From an uncultured Spirochaetota bacterium (GTDB taxonomy: Bacteria; Spirochaetota; Brachyspiria; Brachyspirales; Brachyspiraceae), in assembly GCA_944390575.1 (NCBI GenBank), contig CALXQJ010000006.1, forward strand, positions 1 through 64,000: 64,000 nt of DNA, read 5' to 3'. The notes beneath the pieces were generated by a model, which saw nothing but the letters and a program-made list of their open reading frames with translations, ran no database searches and was not told the DNA's origin. A program made the translations under genes and the position numbers. Of the stretch, positions 56,062 through 64,000 are shown one piece after another (the first letter of the stretch is position 1; the number at the start of each line of letters is the position of its first letter).

Positions 56062-57813
56062 ATGCATTTAAGTAAAGTTTTTATGCCAACATTAAAAGAG
56101 ATTCCATCTGATGTTAAGGTTATATCTCATGCTCTTATGCTTAGAGCAGGTTTTGTTAGAAAAATGACTAGTGGAGTTTATTCATACTTACCACTTGGAC
56201 TTAGAGTTTTTAGAAAAATATCTGATATTATTCGTAGAGAGATGGATAGAATTGGTAGTCAAGAATGTGTAATGCCTATTTTAGTTCCTAAGGATGTTTT
56301 GGAAGAAACGGGTCGTTGGGAAACTTTTAAAGCTAATTTATTTAGATTAAATGATAGAAATGATTCTCCTTTTGCACTTGGTCCCACTCATGAAGAATAT
56401 TTTACTTTAACTGTAAAAAATAATATTCAGTCTTATAAAGATTTGCCTCTTTGTTTATATCAAATTTACACTAAGTTTAGAGATGAAACTCGTCCTCGTT
56501 TTGGTGTTATTCGTGGTAAAGAGTTTACTATGAAAGATGCTTATTCTTTTCATTTAAATGATGAGTGTTTAGATAAGACATATAAAGATATGAGTATTGC
56601 CTATAGACGAATTTTTCTTTATTCTGGACTTGATACTGTGGCAGTTAAAGCAGATTCTGGAGCTATGGGCGGTGAAGGTTCTGAAGAGTTTATGGTTCTT
56701 TCACATATAGGGGAGAATGATATTGCTTTTTGTTCTTCTTGTGATTATAAGGCCAATGTTGAGAAGGCTACTGTTTTAAGAGATAAAAAATCAGATTCTT
56801 ATACTGATAAACCTTATGAAGAGATGCATACTCCTAATGTTATTACTATAGAAGATTTAGAAAATACTTATGGTTTTAAGAAAGAATCTTTAATTAAAAC
56901 TTTACTTCTTACTGTTGAGACAGGAGAGACTATTGCTGTTTTAATACGTGGAGATATTGAACTTAATGAGGTTAAGCTTTCTAATCATTTAGGTGGATTA
57001 GAAGTTGCTATGGCTGATGCTAAAACTGTAGAAGAAGTTACAGGTGCTCGTGTTGGTTTTGCTGGTCCTATTGGTCTTAAGAAAAAGGTTAGAATAATTG
57101 CTGATTATTCTATAGAGAGTATTTATTCTGCTGGTGTTGGAGGTAATAAGGATGATACTCATATTACTTCTGTTAATATAGAGCGTGATTTTACTATTGA
57201 TGAATGGGCAGATTTAAGAACGGCTAAAGAGGGAGATAAGTGTCCTAATTGTTCTAATACTTTATATGTAAAAAAGGGTCTTGAGCTTGGGCATATATTT
57301 AAGCTTGGTGATAAGTATAGTAAGAGTTATGGTCTTGATATAATTGATAATACTGGTAAACCTGTAACTGTTACTATGGGTTGTTATGGTATTGGTGTTG
57401 ATAGGCTTTTTGCTGGTATTATAGAACAACATAATGATGATAAGGGTATAATATTTCCTATTACTATTGCTCCTTATGAAGTTTCTATCATTGTTATAGA
57501 TACAAAAGATAGTAATGCTATGGATTTTGCAAATAAGATACATGATGAGTTAGAAAGTAAAAATGTTGAGGTTTTATTTGATGACACTAATGAACGTCTT
57601 GGTGTTAAACTTAATAATGCTGATTTGATTGGTATTCCTATGAGGGTTGTTATTGGAAAAAAAGAGATGGAAAAAGGCGTTGTAAGTTTTAAACTTAGAC
57701 GTGATAGTGAAGCTATTGAAGTTAAAAAAGACGATATTGTAGATTATATTATAAATACTAAAGAACAACTTATTAATGAAATAGTTACTAAAGTTAATAG
57801 TGTAAAAAATTAA
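56062..57813 (+). CDS. proS: Prolyl-tRNA synthetase, bacterial type
   Basis: Class II synthetase with the long editing insert of bacterial ProRS. SGVYSYLPLGLRVFRKI, LGPTHEEYFT, KFRDETRPRFGVIRGKEFTMKDAYSF, then the insert (about 225-390), then TMGCYGIGVDRL and the anticodon-binding domain. 583 residues. Followed by cdaA with its own promoter. Confidence 0.96.
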   Translation: MHLSKVFMPTLKEIPSDVKVISHALMLRAGFVRKMTSGVYSYLPLGLRVFRKISDIIRREMDRIGSQECVMPILVPKDVLEETGRWETFKANLFRLNDRNDSPFALGPTHEEYFTLTVKNNIQSYKDLPLCLYQIYTKFRDETRPRFGVIRGKEFTMKDAYSFHLNDECLDKTYKDMSIAYRRIFLYSGLDTVAVKADSGAMGGEGSEEFMVLSHIGENDIAFCSSCDYKANVEKATVLRDKKSDSYTDKPYEEMHTPNVITIEDLENTYGFKKESLIKTLLLTVETGETIAVLIRGDIELNEVKLSNHLGGLEVAMADAKTVEEVTGARVGFAGPIGLKKKVRIIADYSIESIYSAGVGGNKDDTHITSVNIERDFTIDEWADLRTAKEGDKCPNCSNTLYVKKGLELGHIFKLGDKYSKSYGLDIIDNTGKPVTVTMGCYGIGVDRLFAGIIEQHNDDKGIIFPITIAPYEVSIIVIDTKDSNAMDFANKIHDELESKNVEVLFDDTNERLGVKLNNADLIGIPMRVVIGKKEMEKGVVSFKLRRDSEAIEVKKDDIVDYIINTKEQLINEIVTKVNSVKN

Positions 57814-57830
57814 ATACTATAACATTTTTG

Positions 57831-57858
57831 TTTACAAAAATAATATTTATTGTACAAT
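57831..57858 (+). promoter_or_regulatory. Promoter of cdaA
   Basis: TTTACA (57831-57836), 16-base spacer, TACAAT (57853-57858). Start of transcription near 57865, almost at the ATG (57868), so the message may have no leader. Confidence 0.45.
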
Positions 57859-57867
57859 AATGGATAA

Positions 57868-58644
57868 ATGTTCTATTATTTTAATAATTTTATATCAAAT
57901 ACAAGTCTTAGATACCTATTCTATGCTGTAGATATAGTTTTAGTAGCTATATTTTTCTATTTTTTGTATATATTTATGTATAATACAAAAGCTTATAGTA
58001 TTGCTATAGGTATAGTGGTACTTGCTTTTTTAACTTTTGTTTCTAAAATATTAGGACTTTCTACACTTTCTTGGATATTTGATAAGTTTTTTCAGGTTGT
58101 ACTTGTGGCTATTATAGTTTTATTTCAATCTGAAATTAAACATGCTCTTAGAATATTAGGTGGTCCTACTTTATTAAAAAGAACTTTTGGATATAGTGAA
58201 AATAATATTAATGATATTCTAACTGCTACTTTTAATTTATCTTATAAAGGATATGGGGCATTAATAGTATTTCAAAGAAATATTTCGCTTCATTCTCTTG
58301 CTGATAGGGCTGTTAAATTGGATGCTAAAATTTCTGTTGAGCTTATAGAGAGTATTTTCTTTAAGAATAATCCACTACATGATGGTGCTGTTGTTATTGT
58401 TGGAAAAAAGATATTTTTGGCTAGTGCATACTTGCCGCTTACAGATAAGGAACTTAAAGTTCATAATAGAAGACTTGGAACTAGGCATAGAGCTGCTATT
58501 GGAATATCTGAGCAAACAGATGCTGTTGTTTTAGTTGTATCTGAGGAGACTCAAGGTATATCTATAGCACATAATGGTAAGTTGGAGTATAATCTAAATA
58601 GAGAAGAATTACAAAATAGACTTGGAGAGCTTTTATCTATATAA
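57868..58644 (+). CDS. cdaA: Diadenylate cyclase CdaA
   Basis: Makes cyclic di-AMP, a regulator of potassium and cell-wall homeostasis. Three N-terminal helices (about 15-80), then the DisA_N cyclase domain with DGA (172-174) and RHR (206-208) intact. 258 residues. The stop overlaps the start of the next gene (TAATG), a CdaR-like regulator, the usual operon partner. Confidence 0.93.
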   Translation: MFYYFNNFISNTSLRYLFYAVDIVLVAIFFYFLYIFMYNTKAYSIAIGIVVLAFLTFVSKILGLSTLSWIFDKFFQVVLVAIIVLFQSEIKHALRILGGPTLLKRTFGYSENNINDILTATFNLSYKGYGALIVFQRNISLHSLADRAVKLDAKISVELIESIFFKNNPLHDGAVVIVGKKIFLASAYLPLTDKELKVHNRRLGTRHRAAIGISEQTDAVVLVVSEETQGISIAHNGKLEYNLNREELQNRLGELLSI

Positions 58645-59588
58645 TGAATAATAAAACAAATAAGTTTCATAAAAAAATAGTGAGATTATTTACTTATAAT
58701 ATTCATATTAAATTATTGTGTTTATTATTATCTTTTTTACTATTTTTATATGTGAGATATCAAAAGGAATATTCTAAAGATTTTATTTCTAAAGTTCAAG
58801 TGAGAAATAAACCTTCTAATTTAGTTATTATCAATGATATTAAAGATACTATTAATATAAATATTAAAGGGTTTAGAGATAATATATATGATATACCTAG
58901 GAGTTTTGATTCTTATATAGATTTGGCTAATGCTAAGGTTGGTAGCAATAATTATAGGGTAGAATTTGATGATGATATTGGTATATATGATAATTTATAT
59001 ATTAGTGTTAATCCTAATATTATTGCTGTTGTATTGGATGAGCTTTATACTAAGGAAGTTCCTATTGTACTTAAAACCTCTTCTACTAATAATGTATCTA
59101 ATATGACTATTAGTCCTTCTGTAGTAAAAATATCTGGAGCAAAGAGCATAGTAGATTCTATAGATAGTATTAATACTGAGTTTTTATATTTAGAAACTCA
59201 TCACTTAGATTATACAACTAATTTAAAATTAGAATTATATGATAATATAGAAGCAAATATTAATTCTATAAATGTTGATATTGTATTTAAAAAAGATTTA
59301 AAAGTAGTAGAGTTTAATGATCTTGATTTACATATTAATAATTTAAATAGTCAGTATAGTATTACAAGTCCTTCTAATTTAAAAATAGATAAATTGGTTT
59401 TAGAGTATAATAGTATATTTTCAAATCATATTATAAGCTATACTAATATATTTTTATCATTAGATTTATCATCTATAACAAATACTGGTTATTATTCAAA
59501 TATTAAGGTTGATGTAAAAGTGCCAGAGTATGCTAATATTGTTGATGTAGCGCCATTAGGTTTTGATTTGGAAGTAGAAAAAAGATAA
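58644..59588 (+). CDS. YbbR/CdaR-like protein
   Basis: 314 residues: one N-terminal helix (about 20-40) followed by extracytoplasmic YbbR-type beta units (KDTININIKGFRDNIYD, and KEVPIVLKTSS ... SPSVVKISGAKSIVDSI). In other bacteria CdaR binds CdaA and tunes cyclic di-AMP synthesis. Overlapping start with cdaA supports translational coupling. Confidence 0.82.
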   Translation: MNNKTNKFHKKIVRLFTYNIHIKLLCLLLSFLLFLYVRYQKEYSKDFISKVQVRNKPSNLVIINDIKDTININIKGFRDNIYDIPRSFDSYIDLANAKVGSNNYRVEFDDDIGIYDNLYISVNPNIIAVVLDELYTKEVPIVLKTSSTNNVSNMTISPSVVKISGAKSIVDSIDSINTEFLYLETHHLDYTTNLKLELYDNIEANINSINVDIVFKKDLKVVEFNDLDLHINNLNSQYSITSPSNLKIDKLVLEYNSIFSNHIISYTNIFLSLDLSSITNTGYYSNIKVDVKVPEYANIVDVAPLGFDLEVEKR

Positions 59589-59590
59589 TT

Positions 59591-59968
59591 ATGAGTTTTA
59601 TTAAACAAATAAGAGTAGGAGATATTATATTAATTATTTTTATAGTATCTTTTTCTTTTATATATTATAATAGTCTTAATAAGAATAAGAGTGATAAGAT
59701 AATAATAGAAACTCCTTATAATTCTTTTAGATATGATTTATCTATGAATGATAGAGAGATTATTGTTGATGGAATTTTGGGTGAGAGTAGAATTATTATA
59801 GAAAATCATAGTATTAGGTTTGATACTGCTCCTTGTAGAGATAAGCTTTGTATTAGAGCTGGTATATTAAAAAATGCACCTTTAATTTGTATGCCTAATG
59901 GTATTATTATTAGGTATGATAGTATTAAGTCTGATGATGGATTAGAAATAGATTCTATTGTACAGTAA
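59591..59968 (+). CDS. NusG domain II-like small membrane protein
   Basis: 125 residues: one helix (about 10-25) then a single NusG_II-type domain (SRIIIENHSIRFDTAPCRDKLC cut here by position: the paired Cys lie near residues 85 and 90, a third in LICMPN). These stand-alone domains typically occur next to Gx transporters, as here. Role unknown; not the transcription factor NusG. Confidence 0.75.
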   Translation: MSFIKQIRVGDIILIIFIVSFSFIYYNSLNKNKSDKIIIETPYNSFRYDLSMNDREIIVDGILGESRIIIENHSIRFDTAPCRDKLCIRAGILKNAPLICMPNGIIIRYDSIKSDDGLEIDSIVQ

Positions 59969-59987
59969 ATACGAGGTTTTTTCTTTT

Positions 59988-60509
59988 ATGAATTTTTTAG
60001 AATGTATTAGCACTCATAGTGGAAAGAGAAGAGTTTATGATATTATATTTTTTGCATTTTTATCATCTTTTATAGCAGCTCTTGAAAATATGTTTCCAAG
60101 ACCTATTCCATATTTTAGAATTGGGTTTTCTTTTATTGTTATACTTATAATATTAGACTATTTTAAGATTAGTGAATTATTACTTCTTATACTTATTAAA
60201 AATGTTTCAGTTGCGATTGTCTTTGCATATATATTTACACCTCCTTTTTATTTGGGGCTTATAGGTGGTTTATGTTCTGTTATTATTATGAAGTTTTTTA
60301 GACTTATGCCTAATATATTTTCTTTTTTTGGGGTTAGTTTAATAGGTGCTTTATCTAGTAATTTATCGCAGGCTTTTTTATCTAAATATTTATTTTCTCT
60401 TCCAAGTATAAAGTTTTTAATAATTCCTGTATTGATACTTTCACTTATAACTGGCAGTGTGGTCGGATTTTTTACTTTATTTTTTAATAAAAATTTAAAA
60501 AAAATTTAG
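59988..60509 (+). CDS. Gx transporter family protein (HepT-I-like)
   Basis: About 173 residues and five helices. ENMFPRPIPYFRIGFS and the Gly-rich LGLIGGLCSVIIMKFF match the Gx/heptaprenyl-diphosphate-synthase-component-I family. ATG 59988 is preferred with GAGG at 59974; a TTG at 59958 lies inside the end of the NusG_II gene. Thought to be a small-molecule transporter, possibly tied to isoprenoids; not proven. Confidence 0.75.
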   Translation: MNFLECISTHSGKRRVYDIIFFAFLSSFIAALENMFPRPIPYFRIGFSFIVILIILDYFKISELLLLILIKNVSVAIVFAYIFTPPFYLGLIGGLCSVIIMKFFRLMPNIFSFFGVSLIGALSSNLSQAFLSKYLFSLPSIKFLIIPVLILSLITGSVVGFFTLFFNKNLKKI

Positions 60510-60572
60510 TTTTATTTGTATTTTTTTAGTATTCATAATAGAATATACCTATTCATAATAAGGGGTAGAATT

Positions 60573-60728
60573 ATGATTACAAAAATGACAACTACAGGTA
60601 CAGTGAATAGTTATATTATTAGAATAGGTGGGGTATCTGTTACTGTTAACAATAATTTTTCAGAGAAAACTTCTGATATTCAAGTAGAGGCAAAAATTAC
60701 AGGAGGAGCATTAGACGCTCAGGCATAA
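60573..60728 (+). CDS. 51-residue protein of unknown function
   Basis: ATG 60573 lies seven bases after AAGGGG, one of the strongest ribosome sites in the window. The residues alternate in beta style (TVNSYIIRIGG, VSVTVNNNF) and end GGALDAQA. No Cys, signal or helix. A perfect terminator follows. Not recognised; the N-terminal extension upstream of this ATG is rejected because it has no ribosome site. Confidence 0.6.
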   Translation: MITKMTTTGTVNSYIIRIGGVSVTVNNNFSEKTSDIQVEAKITGGALDAQA

Positions 60729-60754
60729 AATCTATATTTTGTTTAAAAATAAAA

Positions 60755-60786
60755 ACCCTCATTATATAATCTTTTATAATGAGGGT
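60755..60786. terminator. Bidirectional terminator between the 51-aa gene and nifS
   Basis: Perfect 12-bp stem (ACCCTCATTATA at 60755-60766 with TATAATGAGGGT at 60775-60786). T-run after it and A-rich tract before it, fitting the convergent genes. Confidence 0.88.
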
Positions 60787-60808
60787 ATAATTTTTTCTTA
60801 GTTTATAT

Positions 60809-61975
60809 TTAGTTTCTATAAGGAGAGATTTCTCTAAGTCTCTTTACTATTTTCTCTAAAGCATCAGCTACAAGCATAATCTCATCCATAGTGTTATCTA
60901 ATGATAGAGAAAATCTTGTAGAAGAATGAGCAAACTCAAAAGGAACTCCCATAGCCTGAAGCACTGGAGAAGGCTCTAAAGTACCAGAAGAACAAGCACT
61001 ACCACTTGAAGTACATATTCCATAACCATCCAACATAAGTAGTATAGCTTCACCTTCAATATTCTTAAAGCTAATATTTGTAGTGTTGCTTACTCTTTTA
61101 GCATTTTTACCATTGATTTTTATATCTGTAATTCTCTTAGCTACTTCAGCATCTAAAGTATCTCTTAATTTAGAAGTATGCTCTATAAACTTTGGCAACT
61201 CTGCCTTAACCATCTCAGCAGCTTTTCCAAAACCAACAATATAAGGAACATTTTCAGTACCAGCACGTCTACTTCTCTCCTGATGACCTCCAGTAAGAAT
61301 AGGTCTTATCTTAGTTCCTTTTTTGATATATAAAGCACCAATACCTTTAGGAGCATGCATTTTATGTCCAGCTATTGTAAGTAAATCTATATAAGGTTCA
61401 TCTTTCATATTAAGTGCAAGTTTTCCAGCAGCCTGTACAGCATCAACGTGGAATATAGCACCAGCACTTTTTACAATTTCTCCTATCTCTCTAATAGGAA
61501 ATACAACACCAGTCTCATTATTTGCATACATTATAGATACAATAGCAGTATCATCACTTAAAGATTTTTTTAACTCATCTAAATTAAGATTTCCATCATT
61601 ATCAACATCAAGTAATGTAATTCTATAACCAAGACGTTTTAATGATTTACAAGTCTCAATAACAGCAGGATGTTCTACTTTAGTAGTTATAATATGATTT
61701 TTATTAGGATAAGCATCTGTTATACCCTTAATAGCCATATTATTACCTTCAGATCCACAAGAAACAAAACAAACTTCAAGTGGTTCACAGCCTAAAAAAT
61801 CAGCAACCTGTTCTCTTGCAGTTTCTACATATTTATGAATACCACCAGCAGCAGAGTACATACTAGAAGGGTTGAAATATCCTTCTTTAAAGAAAGGCAT
61901 CATAGCATCTAATACTTCAGGATATACTCTTGTAGTAGCATTATTATCCATATAAATAATTTTTTTATCTGACAT
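60809..61975 (-). CDS. nifS: Cysteine desulfurase
   Basis: PLP enzyme delivering sulfur for Fe-S clusters. MDNNATTRVYPEV at the start, HVDAVQAAGK, AGHKMHAPKGIG with the PLP Lys, and CTSSGSACSSGTLEPS with the sulfur-carrying Cys. 388 residues. ATG follows AGGAG. It comes 22 bases after nifU, so it is the second gene of a nifU-nifS operon. Confidence 0.94.
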   Translation of the reverse strand: MSDKKIIYMDNNATTRVYPEVLDAMMPFFKEGYFNPSSMYSAAGGIHKYVETAREQVADFLGCEPLEVCFVSCGSEGNNMAIKGITDAYPNKNHIITTKVEHPAVIETCKSLKRLGYRITLLDVDNDGNLNLDELKKSLSDDTAIVSIMYANNETGVVFPIREIGEIVKSAGAIFHVDAVQAAGKLALNMKDEPYIDLLTIAGHKMHAPKGIGALYIKKGTKIRPILTGGHQERSRRAGTENVPYIVGFGKAAEMVKAELPKFIEHTSKLRDTLDAEVAKRITDIKINGKNAKRVSNTTNISFKNIEGEAILLMLDGYGICTSSGSACSSGTLEPSPVLQAMGVPFEFAHSSTRFSLSLDNTMDEIMLVADALEKIVKRLREISPYRN

Positions 61976-61997
61976 TTTTGTTTATACTCCTATACAA

Positions 61998-62831
61998 TTA
62001 AGCACTAACAACTTCTAAATTCTTATCTACTAACTCTTGAAGCTTAGGCTCAACAAAACCTTTCAATGTGTTTTTAGAAGCACCACATCCAGAACAAGCA
62101 CCCTTAAACTCAATAACAACCTTATTTCCTTGTAAGTCAATAAGTTTGCAGCTACCACCATCCATTTTTAACATAGGATTAATAACAGTATCTAATATAT
62201 CTTCTATTCTTTTTATTTTTTGAACAGTAGTCATAGGAGCATTATCAGCAATTCTTTGTCTTTCAGCTAATTCTTCATTTAGAATATCTTCTAATTGAGG
62301 TAAACAAGCACCACAACCACCACCAGCTTTTGTATAGAAAGTAACTTCTTCTACAGTTTGTAATTTATTTTCTCTGATAACTCTTTTAATTTTAGTATCA
62401 GTTACTCCATAACATTTACAAATAATAGCACCTTCATCTTCTTCATGCTCTTCTGTAACAATACCTCTATAATTGTTAATAGCTAATTCTAAAGTTTCCA
62501 TACCCATAACAGAACAATGCATCTTTTCATCAGGAAGACCACCAAGCTCCATTGCTATATCTTTATTTGTGATATTTGCAGCTTCTGTTAAAGTTTTACC
62601 TTTAATCATTTCTGTTAGAATACTACTACTTGCTATTGCAGAAGCACATCCAAAAGTTTGGAATTTTGCATCTTCTATAACTTCAGTATCTTTATTAATT
62701 TTTAGAGTAAGCTTTAGAGCATCACCACATACTATAGAACCAGTCATAGCCTCTGCATCAGGATTTTCTATTTCTCCTACATTACGAGGATTTATAAAAT
62801 GATCTTTTACTTTATCTGTATATTCCCACAT
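61998..62831 (-). CDS. nifU: NifU-type Fe-S scaffold protein
   Basis: 277 residues in the full three-part form: an IscU-like domain (1-125) with Cys in SIVCGD, FGCASAIASSS and MHCSVMG; a BFD-like [2Fe-2S] part (about 133-185) with ICKCYGVTD and GGGCGACLPQLE; and a C-terminal Nfu domain with GACSGCGASK. ATG 62831 is chosen because GGAG lies just upstream, inside an in-frame extension from 62846. Pairs with NifS. Confidence 0.94.
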   Translation of the reverse strand: MWEYTDKVKDHFINPRNVGEIENPDAEAMTGSIVCGDALKLTLKINKDTEVIEDAKFQTFGCASAIASSSILTEMIKGKTLTEAANITNKDIAMELGGLPDEKMHCSVMGMETLELAINNYRGIVTEEHEEDEGAIICKCYGVTDTKIKRVIRENKLQTVEEVTFYTKAGGGCGACLPQLEDILNEELAERQRIADNAPMTTVQKIKRIEDILDTVINPMLKMDGGSCKLIDLQGNKVVIEFKGACSGCGASKNTLKGFVEPKLQELVDKNLEVVSA

Positions 62832-62866
62832 AATTATTGTCTCCATATATTTGATTTTTTAGAAGA

Positions 62867-62955
62867 ATACAGATATAGAATAATTATATATCTGTATAAA
62901 CAAAGTAATAATTTATGTATATATATAAAACAGTGACTTATAAAAAATTACTTTG
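62867..62955 (-). promoter_or_regulatory. Inverted repeats in the nifU leader
   Basis: ATACAGATATA (62867-62877) pairs with TATATCTGTAT (62887-62897), an 11-bp perfect stem. CAAAGTAAT (62901-62909) pairs with ATTACTTTG (62947-62955). Both lie between the predicted nifU promoter and gene, so they may fold in the leader or bind a regulator. Confidence 0.5.
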
Positions 62956-63050
62956 CTATAAGACACATCAATTTTCTATTTTTAATTAAGACTTAATATA
63001 AATAAAAAAACACTTATATTTAGTTTTTAATAGTATTCATTCTTAATAAA

Positions 63051-63078
63051 ATTATAATACTTTTAAAATAAATATCAA
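63051..63078 (-). promoter_or_regulatory. Promoter of nifU-nifS
   Basis: On the minus strand, TTGATA (63078-63073), 16-base spacer, TATAAT (63056-63051). Start near 63044 gives a leader of about 210 bases, long for this genome. AAAAACACTT (63006-63015) and AAGTGTTTTT (63077-63086) also form a wide inverted repeat around it. Confidence 0.5.
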
Positions 63079-63124
63079 GTGTTTTTAAACTAAATTAATT
63101 GTTATTGTTTGGAATAAAAAATAA

Positions 63125-64000
63125 TTATAATTTATTTTTCTTAATTTTAGCCTTTTGTAATGATTTATTTTCCCATTCTATTACTATATTATTAATAATT
63201 TTATAGTTTAGGTCTTGTTTTAGATTTTCTCTTGTAATATCATTTATAGTTGCTAATCTTGTAGTATCTGGTCTTTCTTCAGATATTACTTTAATAACAG
63301 CAACACCTTGATCTAACTTTATAACATCAGATGTATTTCCTGTAGCTACAGAGAATGCTACTTTATTAAACAAGTCTGTAGAAGATTCTGGTATTGCATT
63401 TCCATCTGTACTTGATATGTTTCCTTGACCGTATGTAAAAGGCATAGATGATTTATAATATTCTATATTGTTGTTATTATTTAAGCTTATAAAATTATTA
63501 TTTTCAGCTACTGCTTTTTTTAGTATATCAGCTTGTTTATTTTTTTCTAATTCTATTAAATTATTATAATTGTCACTATAATATTGATTTTTTAATATAT
63601 CTATATTCACATCTGTATATTTTTCTGGTAATTTTATGTTGTTTACTAATACAATATAATATAGTCCATTATCAGATATAGGTTCTAATAATGTATTTGT
63701 ATTTTTAGAGCTAAATACTTTTTCAGCTATTTTTAAAGATGGCATTTCATATTTAGTTACATATCCTAATTTATAGTTGTTTGTATTAATACTTTTTTCT
63801 AAAGCATATTTATCAAAGTTAGAAGTATCATCCTTTATATTTTTATATAAATTATCAGCAACAGCAGAAGTTTCTACTGTTATATATGAAATATCTGCTT
63901 GTGTGAAATTTGTTTTTTTATCTGTAAAATATTTTTCTAAATCTATATCTAATACTTGATTATTTCTTATTAAGTTTGCTGCATTAATATATAATACTTC
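63125..64000 (-). CDS. PpiD/SurA-like periplasmic chaperone, C-terminal part
   Basis: The frame is open to the right edge of the window (64000), so the 5' end is missing; an internal Met at 63745 is not the start. Two degenerate parvulin-like units are visible: YKLGYVTKYEM then KVFSSKNTNTLLEPISDNG and LYYIVLVNNIKLP, and later DLFNKVAFSVATGNTSDVI followed by GVAVIKVISEERPD. This is the usual C-terminal layout of PpiC-type isomerases that help outer-membrane proteins fold. Ends in a basic tail. 292 residues seen. Confidence 0.6.
   Translation of the reverse strand, partial: EVLYINAANLIRNNQVLDIDLEKYFTDKKTNFTQADISYITVETSAVADNLYKNIKDDTSNFDKYALEKSINTNNYKLGYVTKYEMPSLKIAEKVFSSKNTNTLLEPISDNGLYYIVLVNNIKLPEKYTDVNIDILKNQYYSDNYNNLIELEKNKQADILKKAVAENNNFISLNNNNNIEYYKSSMPFTYGQGNISSTDGNAIPESSTDLFNKVAFSVATGNTSDVIKLDQGVAVIKVISEERPDTTRLATINDITRENLKQDLNYKIINNIVIEWENKSLQKAKIKKNKL

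Noticed and set aside
63125-63745. Complete gene starting at Met 63745
   Set aside because: The same frame stays open without a stop to the window edge, and the upstream residues continue the parvulin-like pattern.

Overview
The window is very AT-rich DNA with a gene content and gene style that fit a spirochaete of the genus Brachyspira or a close relative. The signs are a low GC content, many TTG/GTG starts, endonuclease-type MutL, lipoproteins with loose lipoboxes, and a nifU-nifS pair. This assignment is inferred from gene content and style; no database was searched. I saw no tRNA, rRNA, CRISPR array or insertion sequence.

Region 1 (1-13,000) is the accessory and most unusual part. Four large paralogous membrane proteins lie head to tail. 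Each ends in a C-terminal core that looks like a GT-C glycosyltransferase. In front of the core are 1, 2, 2 and 4 copies of an extracytoplasmic module, each bracketed by membrane helices. They are followed by a fifth polytopic membrane protein, whose third codon opens into twelve copies of a 7-bp repeat (a contingency-locus arrangement), and by a GT2 glycosyltransferase of the polyprenyl-phosphate-sugar synthase type. The likely logic is that GT2 loads sugar onto a lipid carrier and the GT-C proteins use it outside the membrane on a surface glycan or protein, with one member switched by slippage.

Region 2 (13,000-41,400) is mostly housekeeping. It holds two secreted proteins, mutL with a CheY-like gene, rnc-rpe with a CatA-like gene, gltX with a receiver gene, glyQ and glyS separated by an opposed mscS, and a CBS-GGDEF protein. 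A long minus-strand operon follows (aldehyde dehydrogenase, lysS, PPC-like lipoprotein, AsmA-like protein, DUF1318-like lipoprotein, LamG/FN3 secreted protein, TPR protein). Then come slt, murF and a DUF4241 gene.

Region 3 (41,400-47,700) is a small variable spot behind valS. A fused DNA methyltransferase-nuclease gene is broken by one in-frame TAG. It is bounded by a near-perfect repeat of the valS 3' end, and the right-hand repeat is joined to a fragment of the neighbouring ankyrin gene. An intact ankyrin-repeat protein and two small genes follow.

Region 4 (47,700-64,000) is core again: fabG-acpP-fabF, mfd, a TSUP transporter, an M24 peptidase, proS, cdaA-cdaR-NusG_II-Gx transporter, a 51-residue unknown protein, nifU-nifS behind a long inverted-repeat leader, and the C-terminal part of a PpiD/SurA-like chaperone running off the window.
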